A DNA stretch of 64,000 nucleotides from positions 34,186,257 through 34,250,256 of the forward strand of contig QCXZ01000003.1 of the NCBI GenBank assembly GCA_025024175.1, written 5' to 3'. The DNA comes from Rhyzopertha dominica. Lineage: Eukaryota; Arthropoda; Insecta; Coleoptera; Bostrichidae. This document shows positions 1 through 10,559 of the stretch, piece after piece. The notes beneath the pieces were generated by a model, which saw only the letters and a program-made list of their open reading frames with translations, was not told the origin of the DNA and made no database searches. A program made the position numbers and the translations under genes. The stretch's first letter is position 1; each line of letters begins with the position of its first letter.

Positions 1-483
1 AAAGTTCACGCAGCCATCCTCACTATTGATTCCTTTCTTACTTACCCTTCCTCTATAGTTGAGTTAAAGATAAACAATCGTCACAAGCAGTCAAGAATTC
101 TTGCTTATTCGTCTTAAACAAACTAACTTGTAAAGTGCATATAACTTTTCTAAACTTGCAACGCACTCGTAGGTGTACCAATAGTCAGTGGATGGACTAG
201 AACTTCTCACTGGAAGATCAGTGACACAGTCTCCCTGAGATGCAGGTCAGTTCACATTTCCTTGGTCTATAATTGGCAAGACTGTATTTTAAAAAGAAAT
301 CCAATACTGCTGTAGACAAATGGAAACATTATGATCAATAACTCCTCAAAGTTCAAGAGACAAGAGAAATCCTTGAGGCAATATGGTAACCTACATATTT
401 CTTAACGGCGGAAAAGGCAAAAACATATTTGGTACAAGTTTTTTAGTGTGGAGACGACTGAAAGGATAAAGCATAAAGAATAG

Positions 484-645
484 GAAGTTAAGCAAACTGT
501 CAACGACAATTTGGAAAATATGTTTGAAGAAATAGACACAGATACAGTCATAACAATAATTGGAGATTTAAACGCAAGTATTGGTGAAGAAGAGGTTTCT
601 TGCTATGGAAGTGGACGGTGTAGCAAGCATGAGCACACAGAGTAG
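484..645 (+). pseudogene. Non-LTR retrotransposon endonuclease fragment (copy A)
   Basis: An open stretch of 53 codons between stop codons at 481-483 and 643-645, with no start codon of its own. About 26 residues in it contains G-D-L-N-A (562-576), the core motif of the apurinic-type endonuclease in RTE/jockey-like non-LTR retrotransposons, preceded by a hydrophobic V-I-T-I-I strand. The motif's D and N are catalytic or binding residues of that nuclease family. A weakly similar continuation (E-G-K-A-V-K-L-L) follows the stop in the same frame. No reverse transcriptase is seen nearby, so this is a small relic. The call rests on the motif plus its context and not on a search. Confidence 0.5.
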
Positions 646-1020
646 GTAGGTTAAGCGGAAGGAAAGGCAGTAAAATTGTTAGTACATATTTTGAAAGCAA
701 ATGTATAAGAAAATAAAGGTAAGGGAATGGGGATACCATTTTGTTGCCAAACTTTCTTCCTTCTGCCGAAACTCCCAAGTTCTCAATTAATAAAGTTATT
801 TGTCAATTACCTACAGGGTGTTTCCTAACTCCTAAGTAACGTGAAATACTGAAGAAGGTGCATTTCCAAATGCAAGCGAAGATATTCTGTTCCAAAAGTT
901 TTAAAAATGTAGGCTAATAAAAGTATGAGATAAGACCACGAAATTGTTCCGTTTTGAAGTATTTTAAACTGGAAAAATGGCACCTGCCTAGGTTGGTTTT
1001 GGTTCAAAAACTATACAATT

Positions 1021-1477
1021 ATGCTCATGACCGCAGGTAAGCCCGTCAGAGTTTTCTTTTATCTCGATTTCACGGTAAACCGGCAAAACTTTATATTCCT
1101 TGAATTTTTGGGAGATGAATCAGCCCCTGCACGCGCAGTCGTTTACCCAAATATAAAAGATCCAGGTATGTCCAATAACATTGTATGATAACAACAGGAC
1201 GATGCGCCTTTCCACTTTGCGAGCATGGTTCGGAAACATTTAATCCAAGTATTTGCCAATGATTTGGTCGTAGCAGGACTATCGAACGCCCTGCTAGATC
1301 TCTTGACTTCACCTCGCTGGCTACTTCTCATGGACGCATAAACCAAATACCATCGACAAGCTAGAGGAGATAATTCGTAACGAAATGCGGGCAGTTTCAG
1401 GCAACACTTGGTAAGATTCTCCAGGAGTTTGACTACCGGACAGAATGCCTGCAGGTCACTTTGAACATTTACTTTGA
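1021..1477 (+). pseudogene. Tc1/mariner-type transposase remnant, C-terminal half (copy A)
   Basis: DDE transposase relic spread over three frames. Frame one (1021-1260) is interrupted by consecutive TGA and TAA codons at 1186-1191. It then reads Q-Q-D-D-A-P-F-H-F (1192-1218), the counterpart of the family motif F-Q-Q-D-G-A-P-x-H-F that holds the second catalytic Asp. Frame two, from 1263, gives G-R-S-R-T-I-E-R-P-A-R-S-L-D-F-T-S-L, matching G-R-G-P-I-x-W-P-A-R-S-P-D-L-T-x-L; the acidic residue expected next is Ala. Frame three, from 1355, gives the last helix and then G-H-F-E-H-L-L at the stop (1475-1477), the usual C-terminus. A mariner-like terminal sequence (acagggtgtttcc) lies at 813-825. 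Two frameshifts, in-frame stops and the lost acidic residue make it dead. The N-terminal helix-turn-helix half is missing. Confidence 0.8.
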
Positions 1478-1899
1478 TTATGTTGTATATCTTGCTGCTT
1501 CAACAATTCATTATTTGTACATACCATTAATTCTTTCCATTTCCTATAGAGATTATTTGTTGATCTTGAATTCAACAGACTTTGTTGATTTTATTTTAAA
1601 TAACATAATCTACATCTAAATATTTTCGTAATACTCGATATTAAGAATAAAAACATCTAGTGTACTAGGTAAAACACTAAAATGCTTGATTCAACAGATA
1701 CTTATACTTTACGTACATTTTTTAAGCTTCGAAACCGAATATATCTCAAAAACTTTCCCATTCGAGGCCGTAATTTTTTTCTGTTGTAAACTATTACTCA
1801 GTAGTCAGTAAGACTTGAAAATCCGCATAAAAGAAATGGGTTACCATTTAATAAAATTATTGTCGATTCCGTCAAACTCAAAATATAAAATAAGCAAAA

Positions 1900-2275
1900 A
1901 AATAATCAAAACCAATATACATGGGCGTTGTCAGTGCAACCCACAGTCACAATTTAATATTTGATATCATACTTAAGGTAGCGTGGTACACGTCCTTAAT
2001 AGCATTAATTAAAATTTGGCGTGTACCATCGTATTCAACGTCAAAGAACACATTGAACCTTTGCTTCTTTCGGTACAATATCGTGCATAGTCCAAATTTG
2101 ACATGTGTCACAGTTCTGTAAAAAAAATCAAGTTCAACGTGAAGAAAACTAAAATTTTCACTGCCCATGGTCGTCTATGTGTCCGTCATAGCATTCGTCA
2201 AAATTTGACCTGCACCATCATATTCAGCATCAAACATTACGCTCAACGAGAGCCATTGAAGAAATATATCAAATT
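1900..2275. repeat. Degenerate tandem repeat, monomer about 93 bp (copy A)
   Basis: Three diverged monomers can be aligned, with the shared core (atag-cat-x-aaaattTg-x-TG-x-ACCATC-x-TATTCA) starting near 1999, 2087 and 2188. The first and third are clearly alike; the middle one is weaker. A possible fourth monomer starts near 1900. No product is suggested. Short ORFs on both strands here (1921-2121, 1947-2168, 2103-2297) come from the repeat's phase and are not genes. Confidence 0.6.
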
Positions 2276-2559
2276 TTGTATAAAAAGGGGGCCCTAGTGA
2301 CCATATCTAAAAAAATGTTTGGACACCTACAGAAATTATTTTTATTTGGTAATAAATTGTTCATCGGAGCTCTAGAAGACTTGTCCATTGAACACCTCAT
2401 TTTGCTAGAAACGACTTTTAATCACTATATAGGGGACGTCCTTCGATATCCTATTGTAAGGGCAAGTAACACTGGCAACACTCCAGAAATTTTTAACCGA
2501 GTGATATATTTACTAACATGGAGTCTATTTTTAACACATTATCTAAAAACTTGAACTAT

Positions 2560-3790
2560 TATTTCTTTGCTGTTTAACAATCATGTTTTATATGTATTTC
2601 AATTAATAGTTAGTAACTACTATTGTTCGATATTATTACGAAAATTTAGTTAGAAATTGCAAGTATTTTTTGTATTAATATATTTATACATTTTAAAACA
2701 AACACAGAAATCGATTGACCACGTGTTGGTATGTGAAGCTAGAGAAGATTGTAAAATATAAGAGAAGAGTTGATGAAAACTGAAATAATTATTCAAATAA
2801 AGTAGAAGAAAGCGTTATTACAAAAAAATATAACCTGTAACGTAAGAAAAACGCTATACAAAATAGAAGAATTACGACGAGGAACTGGATACGAGATAAA
2901 AGAGACCAGTTGATAAATAGTTCGAAAGGGTCTATTGAGAAACTAAAAGGATCTTTCGGTAAATGTTTACTAACAAGTGAAAGAATACCAGACATATAGA
3001 AGAAACACAAACCAAAAAATTCTATTAACAAACGGACCATCAACAGAATATACAAAAGAGCGTGATGAAAAAGTTATGAATATTAAAGACGTCGAGAAAA
3101 ATGATAAAAATTAACCGATTCTGTATAAGATAAAAAAGCTGTAAAAATACACAAAAAAAAAACAAAATTTGGTAGCAAGAACATTTTGAGGGCTATATAA
3201 TGCAACTGGTAACAAAAAGGAAGAGAAGCTGATATGCAGTAAGGTTAGAGATGCATCGTATTATTCAATGAATTTTACAAAGCGTTGCCTAAACCAATAA
3301 CCATAATTGGAAAATATCAAGCACGTTTAGGCCACTGGGTTGCAAATCGACTATTCGTTTTAAAAGAAACCTAATAGATGTATATAGATAGAATAATTTT
3401 TGAGTTTTTAATAAGTATTATGACTCGATGCTGATGGAGAAACAGGAATTGGGCAAACCAACTTACCTAGAAGGCTAGTAACATCAGTGTAGATAACCTT
3501 AGACTACATACCATATAAAAACAGCCATATGGAACGGGGGAAAGTGAAATGATGTTATAATGTATTCTAGGTAATGGGTAGTTGATATCATAGCCGCTGT
3601 TAGCGTTAATATTTCTAATGCTGCTGCATTCGCAGAGTTTTCATTTTTATTTTGTGTATTCATTTTTTATAGGGTACAGCTGGGAAACTATGAGAAAAAT
3701 TTAGTTTTAAAAATGAGTTCGACATGGCAACCTACGATATTGTTGGGTATAATTTTGGAAAATGTAATTAAAGGTAAACAGGAGAGGCAG
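2560..3790. other. Gene-free AT-rich stretch (copy A; copy B 19740-20930)
   Basis: No coding signal that I can support. The copies differ at 3155-3195: A has an A-run plus unrelated sequence, where B (20317-20340) has a TA/AATAT microsatellite. The 89-codon minus-strand ORF at 2789-3055 is low-complexity and hydrophobic only because the plus strand is A-rich, and I do not treat it as a gene. Confidence 0.6.
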
Positions 3791-3792
3791 GA

Positions 3793-4430
3793 GCAGTGTT
3801 GCCATCCATACCATAATTATTGTATATATACCATAATGGTATGACAAATACCATATACCATAATAAATTATTATGGTATCCACATTTTACCATAATTTGC
3901 ACAGAGTCAATTTCAGCTTTTTTTTCTATAACACAAAAATTCCATCACGGCAAGCTTGGTTTTCTACATCGCGTACTAGCCTCGACACAGGGTTTCATTT
4001 CTTAGCCTCTCTCTCCTTAGAGCAAACTTTGTACTTGATTTATTCAAAAGTTACTTAAAATTTTGGGTTTTTTTGTACAGCGATGGGTATGTAGGCACAA
4101 CTTGTACTGTAATAAGCTACTAAACTAACACCTAAAAATTCTGAACAACCCTATTTAAAGAAAATGGCGGCGACTAGTTTTTCTTGTTTTTCCCTAAGAA
4201 GGGGTAAAAATTACGCATACATGGCAATGACACAAATTGAAGAAGACAAAAGTCGGCATTCAACTGTGAAGCAATATTTATTATACGAGGTAAGGTTAAA
4301 AAATATTTACAAAAATGAACTTTAAATACCAAATATGATAATCTGCAAAAACTTTTTTTGAACACCCACCAAACTATCTTCAAAGAGATTAAAAAGACCT
4401 ACAATTTGACATATAACTTAAGGTGATATA
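3793..4430. mobile_element. Segment present only in copy A, possible small transposon
   Basis: About 640 bp found in A but not B, where about 52 unrelated bases occupy the site (20933-20984). Its left end begins CAGTGTTGCCA, a typical hAT-superfamily terminal sequence, followed by overlapping ACCATAAT/ATTATGGT palindromes (3811-3895). A matching inverted right terminus is not clear: the closest is TGGCAATGACAC at 4220-4231, inside the segment. No transposase is present. It may be a non-autonomous element with a rearranged right side. The presence/absence is direct; the hAT assignment is inference from eleven bases. Confidence 0.45.
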
Positions 4431-4458
4431 GTGATATAGGTAAAACAGTCCCCACATA

Positions 4459-4999
4459 ATGGTAATACTTCCAAGCTTCCCCACGATATTCTTTGAGTAT
4501 AACGTGCTGCTTACTTCTTGGATTTGCAACAGTGTTAGGTTTATTACGAGGCACCGAAAGATTTTTGTGGCATTCAGTACCCTTACAACTCTATCTGCTG
4601 TACAAGGAGTGGCAGATTATTTCATTACTCAAGTGGGCGTCCAGCAGAGAATCAACTATTGTCAGGTGTAAATTCTCCAACGCCCGACCGGCGTCCGACA
4701 AGACAACCGGGCGCTCATTATAACTTATGCTGAAACATACCATACTTTATCCGAACACTCAGCTGCTTCCACGAGTGGGATTAAAAGTACGTGTTCTCCT
4801 GATACTATCATCAATAATAACAAATATGATCTTCATTATCATATTAATGCCGCACACTAACGTCTTCAGCACGCCGGATGTAGAAACAATATCTGAAACG
4901 GGAATTTCAAATATGTGCGAACTTGTCGCTCGGAATTTGCAGCATAACATGTTGCAAATAAATCAAAAAAGACACTGCCGCCATAAACATATCAAGTGA
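4459..4999 (+). pseudogene. Unrecognised decayed coding-like stretch (copy A)
   Basis: Successive segments in all three plus frames have a protein-like composition that is not AT-driven: a Cys/Arg/Pro-rich run ending N-S-P-T-P-D-R-R-P-T-R-Q-P-G-A-H-Y-N (about 4660-4725), then a Ser/Thr-rich run containing T-Y-A-E-T-Y-H (about 4725-4860), then V-F-S-T-P-D-V-E-T-I-S-E-T-G (about 4860-4910). The frame changes between them and a TAG near 4540 in A reads CAG in B. I do not recognise the protein. It could be a pseudogene, a decayed exon or a coincidence of GC-richer DNA. Confidence 0.25.
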
Positions 5000-7900
5000 A
5001 TCTTGAAATAAAACTCCTAGCTCCTCACTGAACATTCCGAACATTTGAGACTACTGTTTTGTTTGTTCCTTAATTAAGAGAGGCTAATAAAACTTTAAAT
5101 AGATACACTGTGACAACGCATTCCAAAGGGCTTTAGTGTGTCACAAGAATATAAAGTTATATTGCTCCTAGTGACAACCCTGATACTCTGGAGCAAAGAA
5201 TATCCTCTGGGGTCAGCAATTTCAGCCCAACAGTGCTTAAAAAAGGAGAAACTGAACACTTTAAATAATTTAAAAAAATCTTATTATAACTTAATTATGG
5301 GCTGCTGCTTCGGCACAAACTACACGATGATACATTATCATAAGCCTGCTGCATGTGATAACTAATTCCAATTTCCTGTTGTAATAAACATAAATCTTTG
5401 ATATATTTAAAAAAAATCATAACTTGATTAAGGGTTGCTGCTTCGGCATCAACTACAGTACAGTATCATGAGTCTACCCAGTATAGACAACCCGCGTCTC
5501 CAAGTGTCAGCCAGTACGAGTCCCTTAAATACTAATATGGGCGTCTAGCTGAGCGACAAGTCAGACTACATACGTCCAGTCACACAGGGCTACCAAAGCT
5601 ACCAATACGCAAATATTTGGCAACAAACGCCCTTGGCTACTAAAGCCAACTAATATCAAAACCCCATCAGCTAAGTCAAAATCAATCTTAAAAACAAAAC
5701 ACTTATCTTAAACGGTAATTTCCAAAGTGACCCTCAATATTCCGGTGTCTAAATGTCTACCTTCATCCACATTGCTATATGAAATTTATATTATTATTTA
5801 AGTTGCCGCATCTCCAATCGATCATGATTTTTCATAAACCTTGTTTCAGCTACGGCGCTGATTTAAGAATTAGGGTTGTATAAGTTAGAAAATCGAGAAA
5901 TGAAGTTAAACTGATTAGAAGGTTCTATAAGCTTTTAACTACCGGGTTTGAGTTTCAATGTTCTTTGCTCTATGTACATAATGAACCACTCTGTACATAA
6001 AACTTTATAAACAAATAGTATTGCATTTAAATCATATTTCTGCTTCATAAGCCACTATTAATTACATCCGAAAGTATGTGTTGCGTTACAAATATTTGTT
6101 TGTTTTTCTATTGTCGAGCAAGCAACCTCTTCGCTAATTACTGCTCCTCCCCTCAAATTTTTTACTTAATTGTATTGTACTAACTTGTACTTTTTTAAGG
6201 CTGGGTCCCAGAGAGAGAGGAAAGATTTATCCAAGATAACGATAGAAAAAGAACCACAATTATATTACAAAGCAGGCCCACTCCATAATTACTGCATCGA
6301 TTCTTAAAAGTGTAGGCTAGAAATAATCTGAAAGGTAAGCCTCGCAATTGTAAATTACTTTTGCAAACAAATATTAAGTATATCGGTTTGAAAAATACCT
6401 TAGGCTCTAGCTGAAACTTTTATCTCTCAAATAAGCATTCATTTATTTCTGAATTTTCAATAGTTTTTAGGTGGTGCTGTTTTGTTCTATCGTTGGCTCA
6501 AATATATCTTTCTCTCTCTCTACAGCATCCCAGCCTTGACCAATGTGTGTCTAGTAAACTAATTCGTCATTATTATCTTTATCAGTCAGGTTTACCTTTG
6601 ATGTTTGTTTGAAAGTATGACTTCTTTTTTTAATAACACTAGACACAGATCACAAAATTGCACACATTACTGAAAACAATTAAGGAAATACACTTAGATT
6701 AAATATATTACAAGGTAAGCATAAAATGCGTGCACGAATGAAGGAAGTCAAAACAGACAAGATTCTCGATCTGTTTATCATTAATTATGATTAACAAAAT
6801 GTTCAAACGTGTCCTTTAGTGAATTATCAGTTTTTGATATACAACACACCCTTTTTTAATCAACTGCACTGTGTAGCGAGTGTAGTGAATATCATAAAAT
6901 TTGTATTGCCATTAATACCACAACTAGGAGAGAAATTGTATCTTTCCCAAATAACAAAAACATACCTATTACAAATTAGCATTTAAAGCAAAGTAACTTT
7001 TTTTCAACTTTTGGCTTTATATTTACTTTAAAGTAAAATCTGGAGAAGGAGGTTGCGTTAAGTATAAAAGGTATCTATCATAACTTGGTTTCGAAATTGC
7101 TTATAGTTCAAGTAACACGCTCCGAGTCCGTTTAGGCAATCCCAAAGGTAAGGTAAAAGATATGGAGAAGAGTCTTTGAAGAGTCTGTGTTTAAGAAGTA
7201 TATGGATCATTAGCTGAAAACCTTTCAGGCACCTAGTGTTTTATACTCCTATTTTGTATTTTAATTCTTCTTTGATATGAATTCTCGCTTAGATACCATA
7301 ACTGTATTAAACAATAACATGGCTGTTAGATTATGTGTTAATCCTAAAATTATTTTGCCAAGGTGAATGTAATGTTTGTTCCAGTTCATTAATGGGTCAC
7401 GTTTCTCTTCTGTTCCCCTACCAACAACTATAGAAAAAATTAAGTTTGGCACATCCGTAACGCGGTTTCACCAGCCATTTATTTTAAACCAGTGATAACG
7501 ATTGATTGAACTCACACAACCGACCGGCATATTTTTTAATGCAAATCATCGGTACCAGATAATTATTCTAATAAAGAATGTAAGTCACGCGTTGATAAGG
7601 AAATAATAAATTATCGCTGTAGGGGTGTCCTCATAATATCCCACGGATTTGAATAAATCAACAGGGTCATTTACAAGTTAGATTAAGTTTATTCACTTTA
7701 TCTTCACCATTTTGGAATTATTGCATGTAGGACGCAACAGCATAACAAGCCGTTAGTGCGTATAAAAGATATAATATACCTCAAAACACATCAACGAATA
7801 TACAATTGACTATATACTACTACTGTAACGAGATAAACTATTGTTTGTTGTTGTTATTCTCAAAGGTCTCTATACAATCCGAAAGCTGAGATACTATCTC

Positions 7901-8440
7901 GTTTGTCCCGTGCTGAAGTCAGCATACCCTAGATTCTAAATAAGCGTCTAAAATAGTGACAGTGGTGTGATTATATTATAATTTAACTAGGTGGTCGGAC
8001 ACATCCCTAACATAAGGAACGGGTGTCTTTTCTAAAGGTATCGCAATGTTTGTAATTTTTTTATTACACTTGTTCCATCATTCTTAGAGCTGCCTATTAT
8101 ATTTCTGCAGTACCCAGTTGCCAGAACAACACTTATGTCTAATACATTTTGATCAATCTGAGGAAACCTTAACCATAGCACATTTTTTTGTTTAGCGTGA
8201 TGATCAGACAAGTTGTTTGGGAACTTAGGTAATGGTCCGTATGGCCAGTCACTCTATGCAGCAGATAGTAGAAAGTTGTGTCGCAGCTTCTTATAGAAAT
8301 AACTCCAAAAAGTTCCCAAGCAACACAAGTATTATCTACGTGTGTACTCTAAAGGGCAGCGTTAGGAGATCGGTAAGAAAAAAATAATACATTCTACGGC
8401 TATTAACTTAAATGTTTTGAAACATCACTAAATACTCCAC
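5000..8440. other. Gene-free stretch (copy A; copy B 21563-25030)
   Basis: No coding region, RNA gene or recognisable element. A short CT-rich microsatellite is at 6509-6522. A small direct duplication of about 30 bp, (g)ggctgctgcttcggc with following bases, recurs near 5297 and 5435. A 63-codon minus-strand ORF (7261-7452, identical in B) has no recognisable motif. Confidence 0.6.
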
Positions 8441-8442
8441 CG

Positions 8443-8811
8443 CTACAAACCAACTTTTAGCTTCTCCTCGTTGATGTCGGTAGTGCAGGTAACGTTACCA
8501 ACCGGCTTACGTTGTAAAGCCTCCACAGGGCAGTTTGGTCTAAACATGTCACCTGCTTTGAAGAATTTGGCCATCAAAGAATCCGCTACTTTTTTCGGGA
8601 GAGAACATATCTTCGAAAATGATCTCCTCACTGTACCAGTTGAGGAGCGAATAGTAGCTACTCTATTTGTCCCAATTTCGAGTACAGCCACCCATTTAGT
8701 TCTCCCTCGTTCACTGTTACAGTTCCAGAATATATTTTTTAATCCAGCGTTACCAGAAAAGCTGTTGACTGCGAGTCTGCTGATCAAAAGGTCTGTGGAG
8801 GTTTGTGGCAT
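8443..8811 (-). pseudogene. Possible Bel/Pao-type pol C-terminus (copy A)
   Basis: A 122-codon ORF on the minus strand, preserved with few changes in copy B. Its middle reads R-V-A-T-I-R-S-S-T-G-T-V-R-R-S-F-S-K-I, then C-S-L-P (about residues 47-70). This closely follows the usual last motif of Bel/Pao and some Gypsy polyproteins: a V-R-x-V-x-x-R-T-x-x-G strand, then R-P-x-x-K-L-C-x-L. No integrase is recognisable upstream (the minus-strand ORF at 8784-8996 overlaps it but has no motif I know), and no LTRs were found. The overlapping plus-strand ORF 8471-8818 is probably its shadow. This is a motif-level call only. Confidence 0.4.
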
Positions 8812-9584
8812 ATCATAAGGTCGTTAGAGTTAATCGAAACCTGACCTGACCTGTCATTTCGAGTCATTATTCGGTCGTTTAACATAACAGCACTAACAGT
8901 AGTACAACCGAACCAGCGATAGCGCACTCTATGGCCTGAATATTGACTGGTACCGACACCGGTTGCGACGTATATCGTTTCCGTATAGTTTTCCATCTCT
9001 AGTTTTGACTGATTTGATAGCTATAACAGCAACGGTCCGATGGTTTATAGGCGTAGTTGAAATCTAGCAACACTTGCTTCCGCATCTCTCGCTCGCAGCA
9101 TAGCCAAAAATATTATATTGTCTCTCGTGTTGCCGGATCTAACCTGAGACTGGAGTTGATACCTTATAATGCGGTAACTTTAGATGGGCACAGTCAAGAT
9201 CGTCAAATTTCTTTATGGATAGGTTAGCTACTTCATGGCTAAACAGATTACCCACTGTTCGTTCACAGTGATATCCAGCTTCAATCTTAAAAGAAATTAT
9301 TGTTTGCATTGTTTGAAAGCGCGCGCAAGATGGCTCCTCTATGTATTATAGTGTCTTTCACTGTAAGTAACTATTGTAAATAATAAACATGTCAAAGTTG
9401 GACAAGTTGTGAGGAACGATTAATAAAAGTTTTTTTGTGAGAATAGGAAGGCAGATGCCCTCAGTGCCATCTAAGCGGAACTCTGCGAGCTAGGAGGTCT
9501 ATAACTGTGATAGACGCCGGCCTAGTGCAGGCTCCTAGCGATGGCATCGGATAGGCTGCCCGTACGGCAATGATGAAATAAATC

Positions 9585-9678
9585 GTCTGCCCTGGTCAGT
9601 TCACTCTCACTCTACGACTAGTTTCGCCCTGTTGGGGCTCATCAGATAGGGGTAGAGAGCAAACTAACCACGGCAGAC
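9585..9678 (-). ncRNA. Type I hammerhead ribozyme, core intact (family 1, unit 1, copy A)
   Basis: On the minus strand the order is stem I 5' arm, CUGAUGA, stem II (GCCC/GGGC with loop CAACA), GAA, stem III, C17, stem I 3' arm. All conserved core bases are present. Stem III is the palindrome ACUAGU: only two pairs if folded in one molecule, six if two molecules pair. Predicted cleavage is after C17 (base 9616). Stem I is long. Four pairs beside the core are followed by an internal loop, then 14 pairs including G-U, a 2x2 loop, and a terminal GUCUGCC/GGCAGAC helix. The internal loop is where natural type I ribozymes make their tertiary contact. Cleavage itself is inferred. Confidence 0.88.
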
Positions 9679-9863
9679 CGTCGCATATAACTGATGTGAC
9701 GGGCGGACTAGTGCATGTGAGAATAGGAGGGCAGATGCCCTCAGTGCCATCTAAGCGGAACTCTGCGAGCTAGGCGGCCTATAACTGTAACAGACACCAG
9801 CCTAGTGCAGGCTCCTAGCGATGGCATTGGAGAAGCTACTACGTGAACACGGTGTTATAACTA

Positions 9864-9956
9864 ATCTGCTCTGGTCATTCCACCCTTACCCTACGACTAG
9901 TTTTTCCTGTTAGGGCTCATCAGGTAGGGGTAGAGAGCAAACTGACCACGGCAGAC
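9864..9956 (-). ncRNA. Hammerhead motif, core broken (family 1, unit 2, copy A)
   Basis: Same layout as unit 1, but the segment after the stem II loop reads GGAAAAAC instead of GGGCGAAAC. This removes the closing pair of stem II and changes the conserved G12, the general base, to A. Stem I also has several changes. CUGAUGA and the ACUAGU-C cleavage segment are kept (C17 at 9895). By known hammerhead chemistry this unit should not cleave. It is the upstream unit on the ribozyme strand. Confidence 0.8.
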
Positions 9957-10132
9957 CGTCGCCTGTAACCGCGGCGGGCGGAGTAGTGCATGTGAGAATA
10001 GGAGGGCAGAAACTGCTGCTGACAAGTTTGTGTGTTTTAAGTGTTCGCTATACAAGTGCGGAATCTACAGCTGGTTTCGTCTTGCCTTGGAGCGGCCATA
10101 TTTTTTCGTTAAAATGCATGTCTATGCTATAA

Positions 10133-10214
10133 TGTCTGCACCGCAACCAACTGCAGATAGATCTATTTTGCTATTATTATAGCTCATCGGTGCAGTTTAG
10201 GTCTAATGCAGACA
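10133..10214 (-). ncRNA. Degenerate hammerhead motif, family 2, left arm (copy A)
   Basis: Minus strand: CCGAUGA, a perfect 5-bp stem II (GCUAU/AUAGC, loop AAUA), then AAA, the 10-base palindrome AUAGAUCUAU, C, and a stem I closed by CUGCA/UGCAG next to the core and UGUCUGCA/UGCAGACA at the far end. Two conserved core positions differ from consensus (U4 to C, G12 to A), so it is expected to be inactive. The complementary-helix layout is exactly that of a type I hammerhead. Confidence 0.65.
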
Positions 10215-10477
10215 GGATGGCCTAGAACTGGTTTTGCCTGTATACCAAAGTCTTGGTATAATATAAGTTAAAAAAATTAAATAGCAAAGTCATCTGTCAA
10301 CATTACACTGGCACGATGGCAAAGCCTTTCTTCAGGAAGTAGTTGTTATAATGGTAGCTAACTGCCTGTGCCATCGTGCCAGTGTAATGTTGACAGATGA
10401 CTTTACTATTTATTTTTTTTTTAACTTATATTATACCAAGGCTTTGGTATACAGGCAAAACCAGTTCTAGGCCATCC

Positions 10478-10559
10478 TGTCTGCATTAGCCCTAAACTGC
10501 ACCGATGAGCTATAATAATAGCAAGATAGATCTATCTGCAGTTGATTGCGGTGCAGACA
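10478..10559 (+). ncRNA. Degenerate hammerhead motif, family 2, right arm (copy A)
   Basis: Plus-strand partner of the left-arm motif: CCGAUGA, stem II GCUAU/AUAGC, then AAG (expected GAA), AUAGAUCUAU, C, and stem I. At least three core differences are visible, so it is expected to be inactive. Confidence 0.62.

Larger units (their letters stand above)
9437..10009 (-). repeat. Hammerhead-bearing tandem repeat, family 1 (copy A)
   Basis: Two full units (9437-9716 and 9717-9991, about 280 and 275 bp) and 18 bp of a third, each beginning gtgagaatagga/g. The repeat is markedly GC-richer than its surroundings. Each unit holds one minus-strand hammerhead motif and a short hairpin (ggcagatgccctcagtgcc). 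The distance between the two predicted cleavage positions is 279 nt. Short tandem arrays of 170-400-nt units with type I hammerheads are known as animal retrozymes and as satellite DNAs of newts, schistosomes and cave crickets. Hammerheads also sit in the terminal repeats of Penelope-like elements. No protein is encoded here, so a non-autonomous element is the natural reading. Confidence 0.85.

Noticed and set aside
1947..2168. ORFs on both strands across the degenerate tandem repeat
   Set aside because: They follow the repeat's phase and appear on both strands, as expected for repeat DNA and not for genes.
2789..3055. 89-codon minus-strand ORF with membrane-like composition (also 44146-44352, 17674-17964)
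   Set aside because: Reversed A-rich DNA yields Phe/Leu/Ile-rich frames. There is no motif, and the frame is not kept between copies.
3430..3446. CTGATGGAGAAAC, first taken as a possible hammerhead
   Set aside because: There is no room for a stem II between the two core segments and no complementary stem I.
8471..8818. 115-codon plus-strand ORF
   Set aside because: It overlaps almost fully with the minus-strand ORF that carries a retroelement-like motif. Only one of the two can be real, and the plus one has no recognisable feature.
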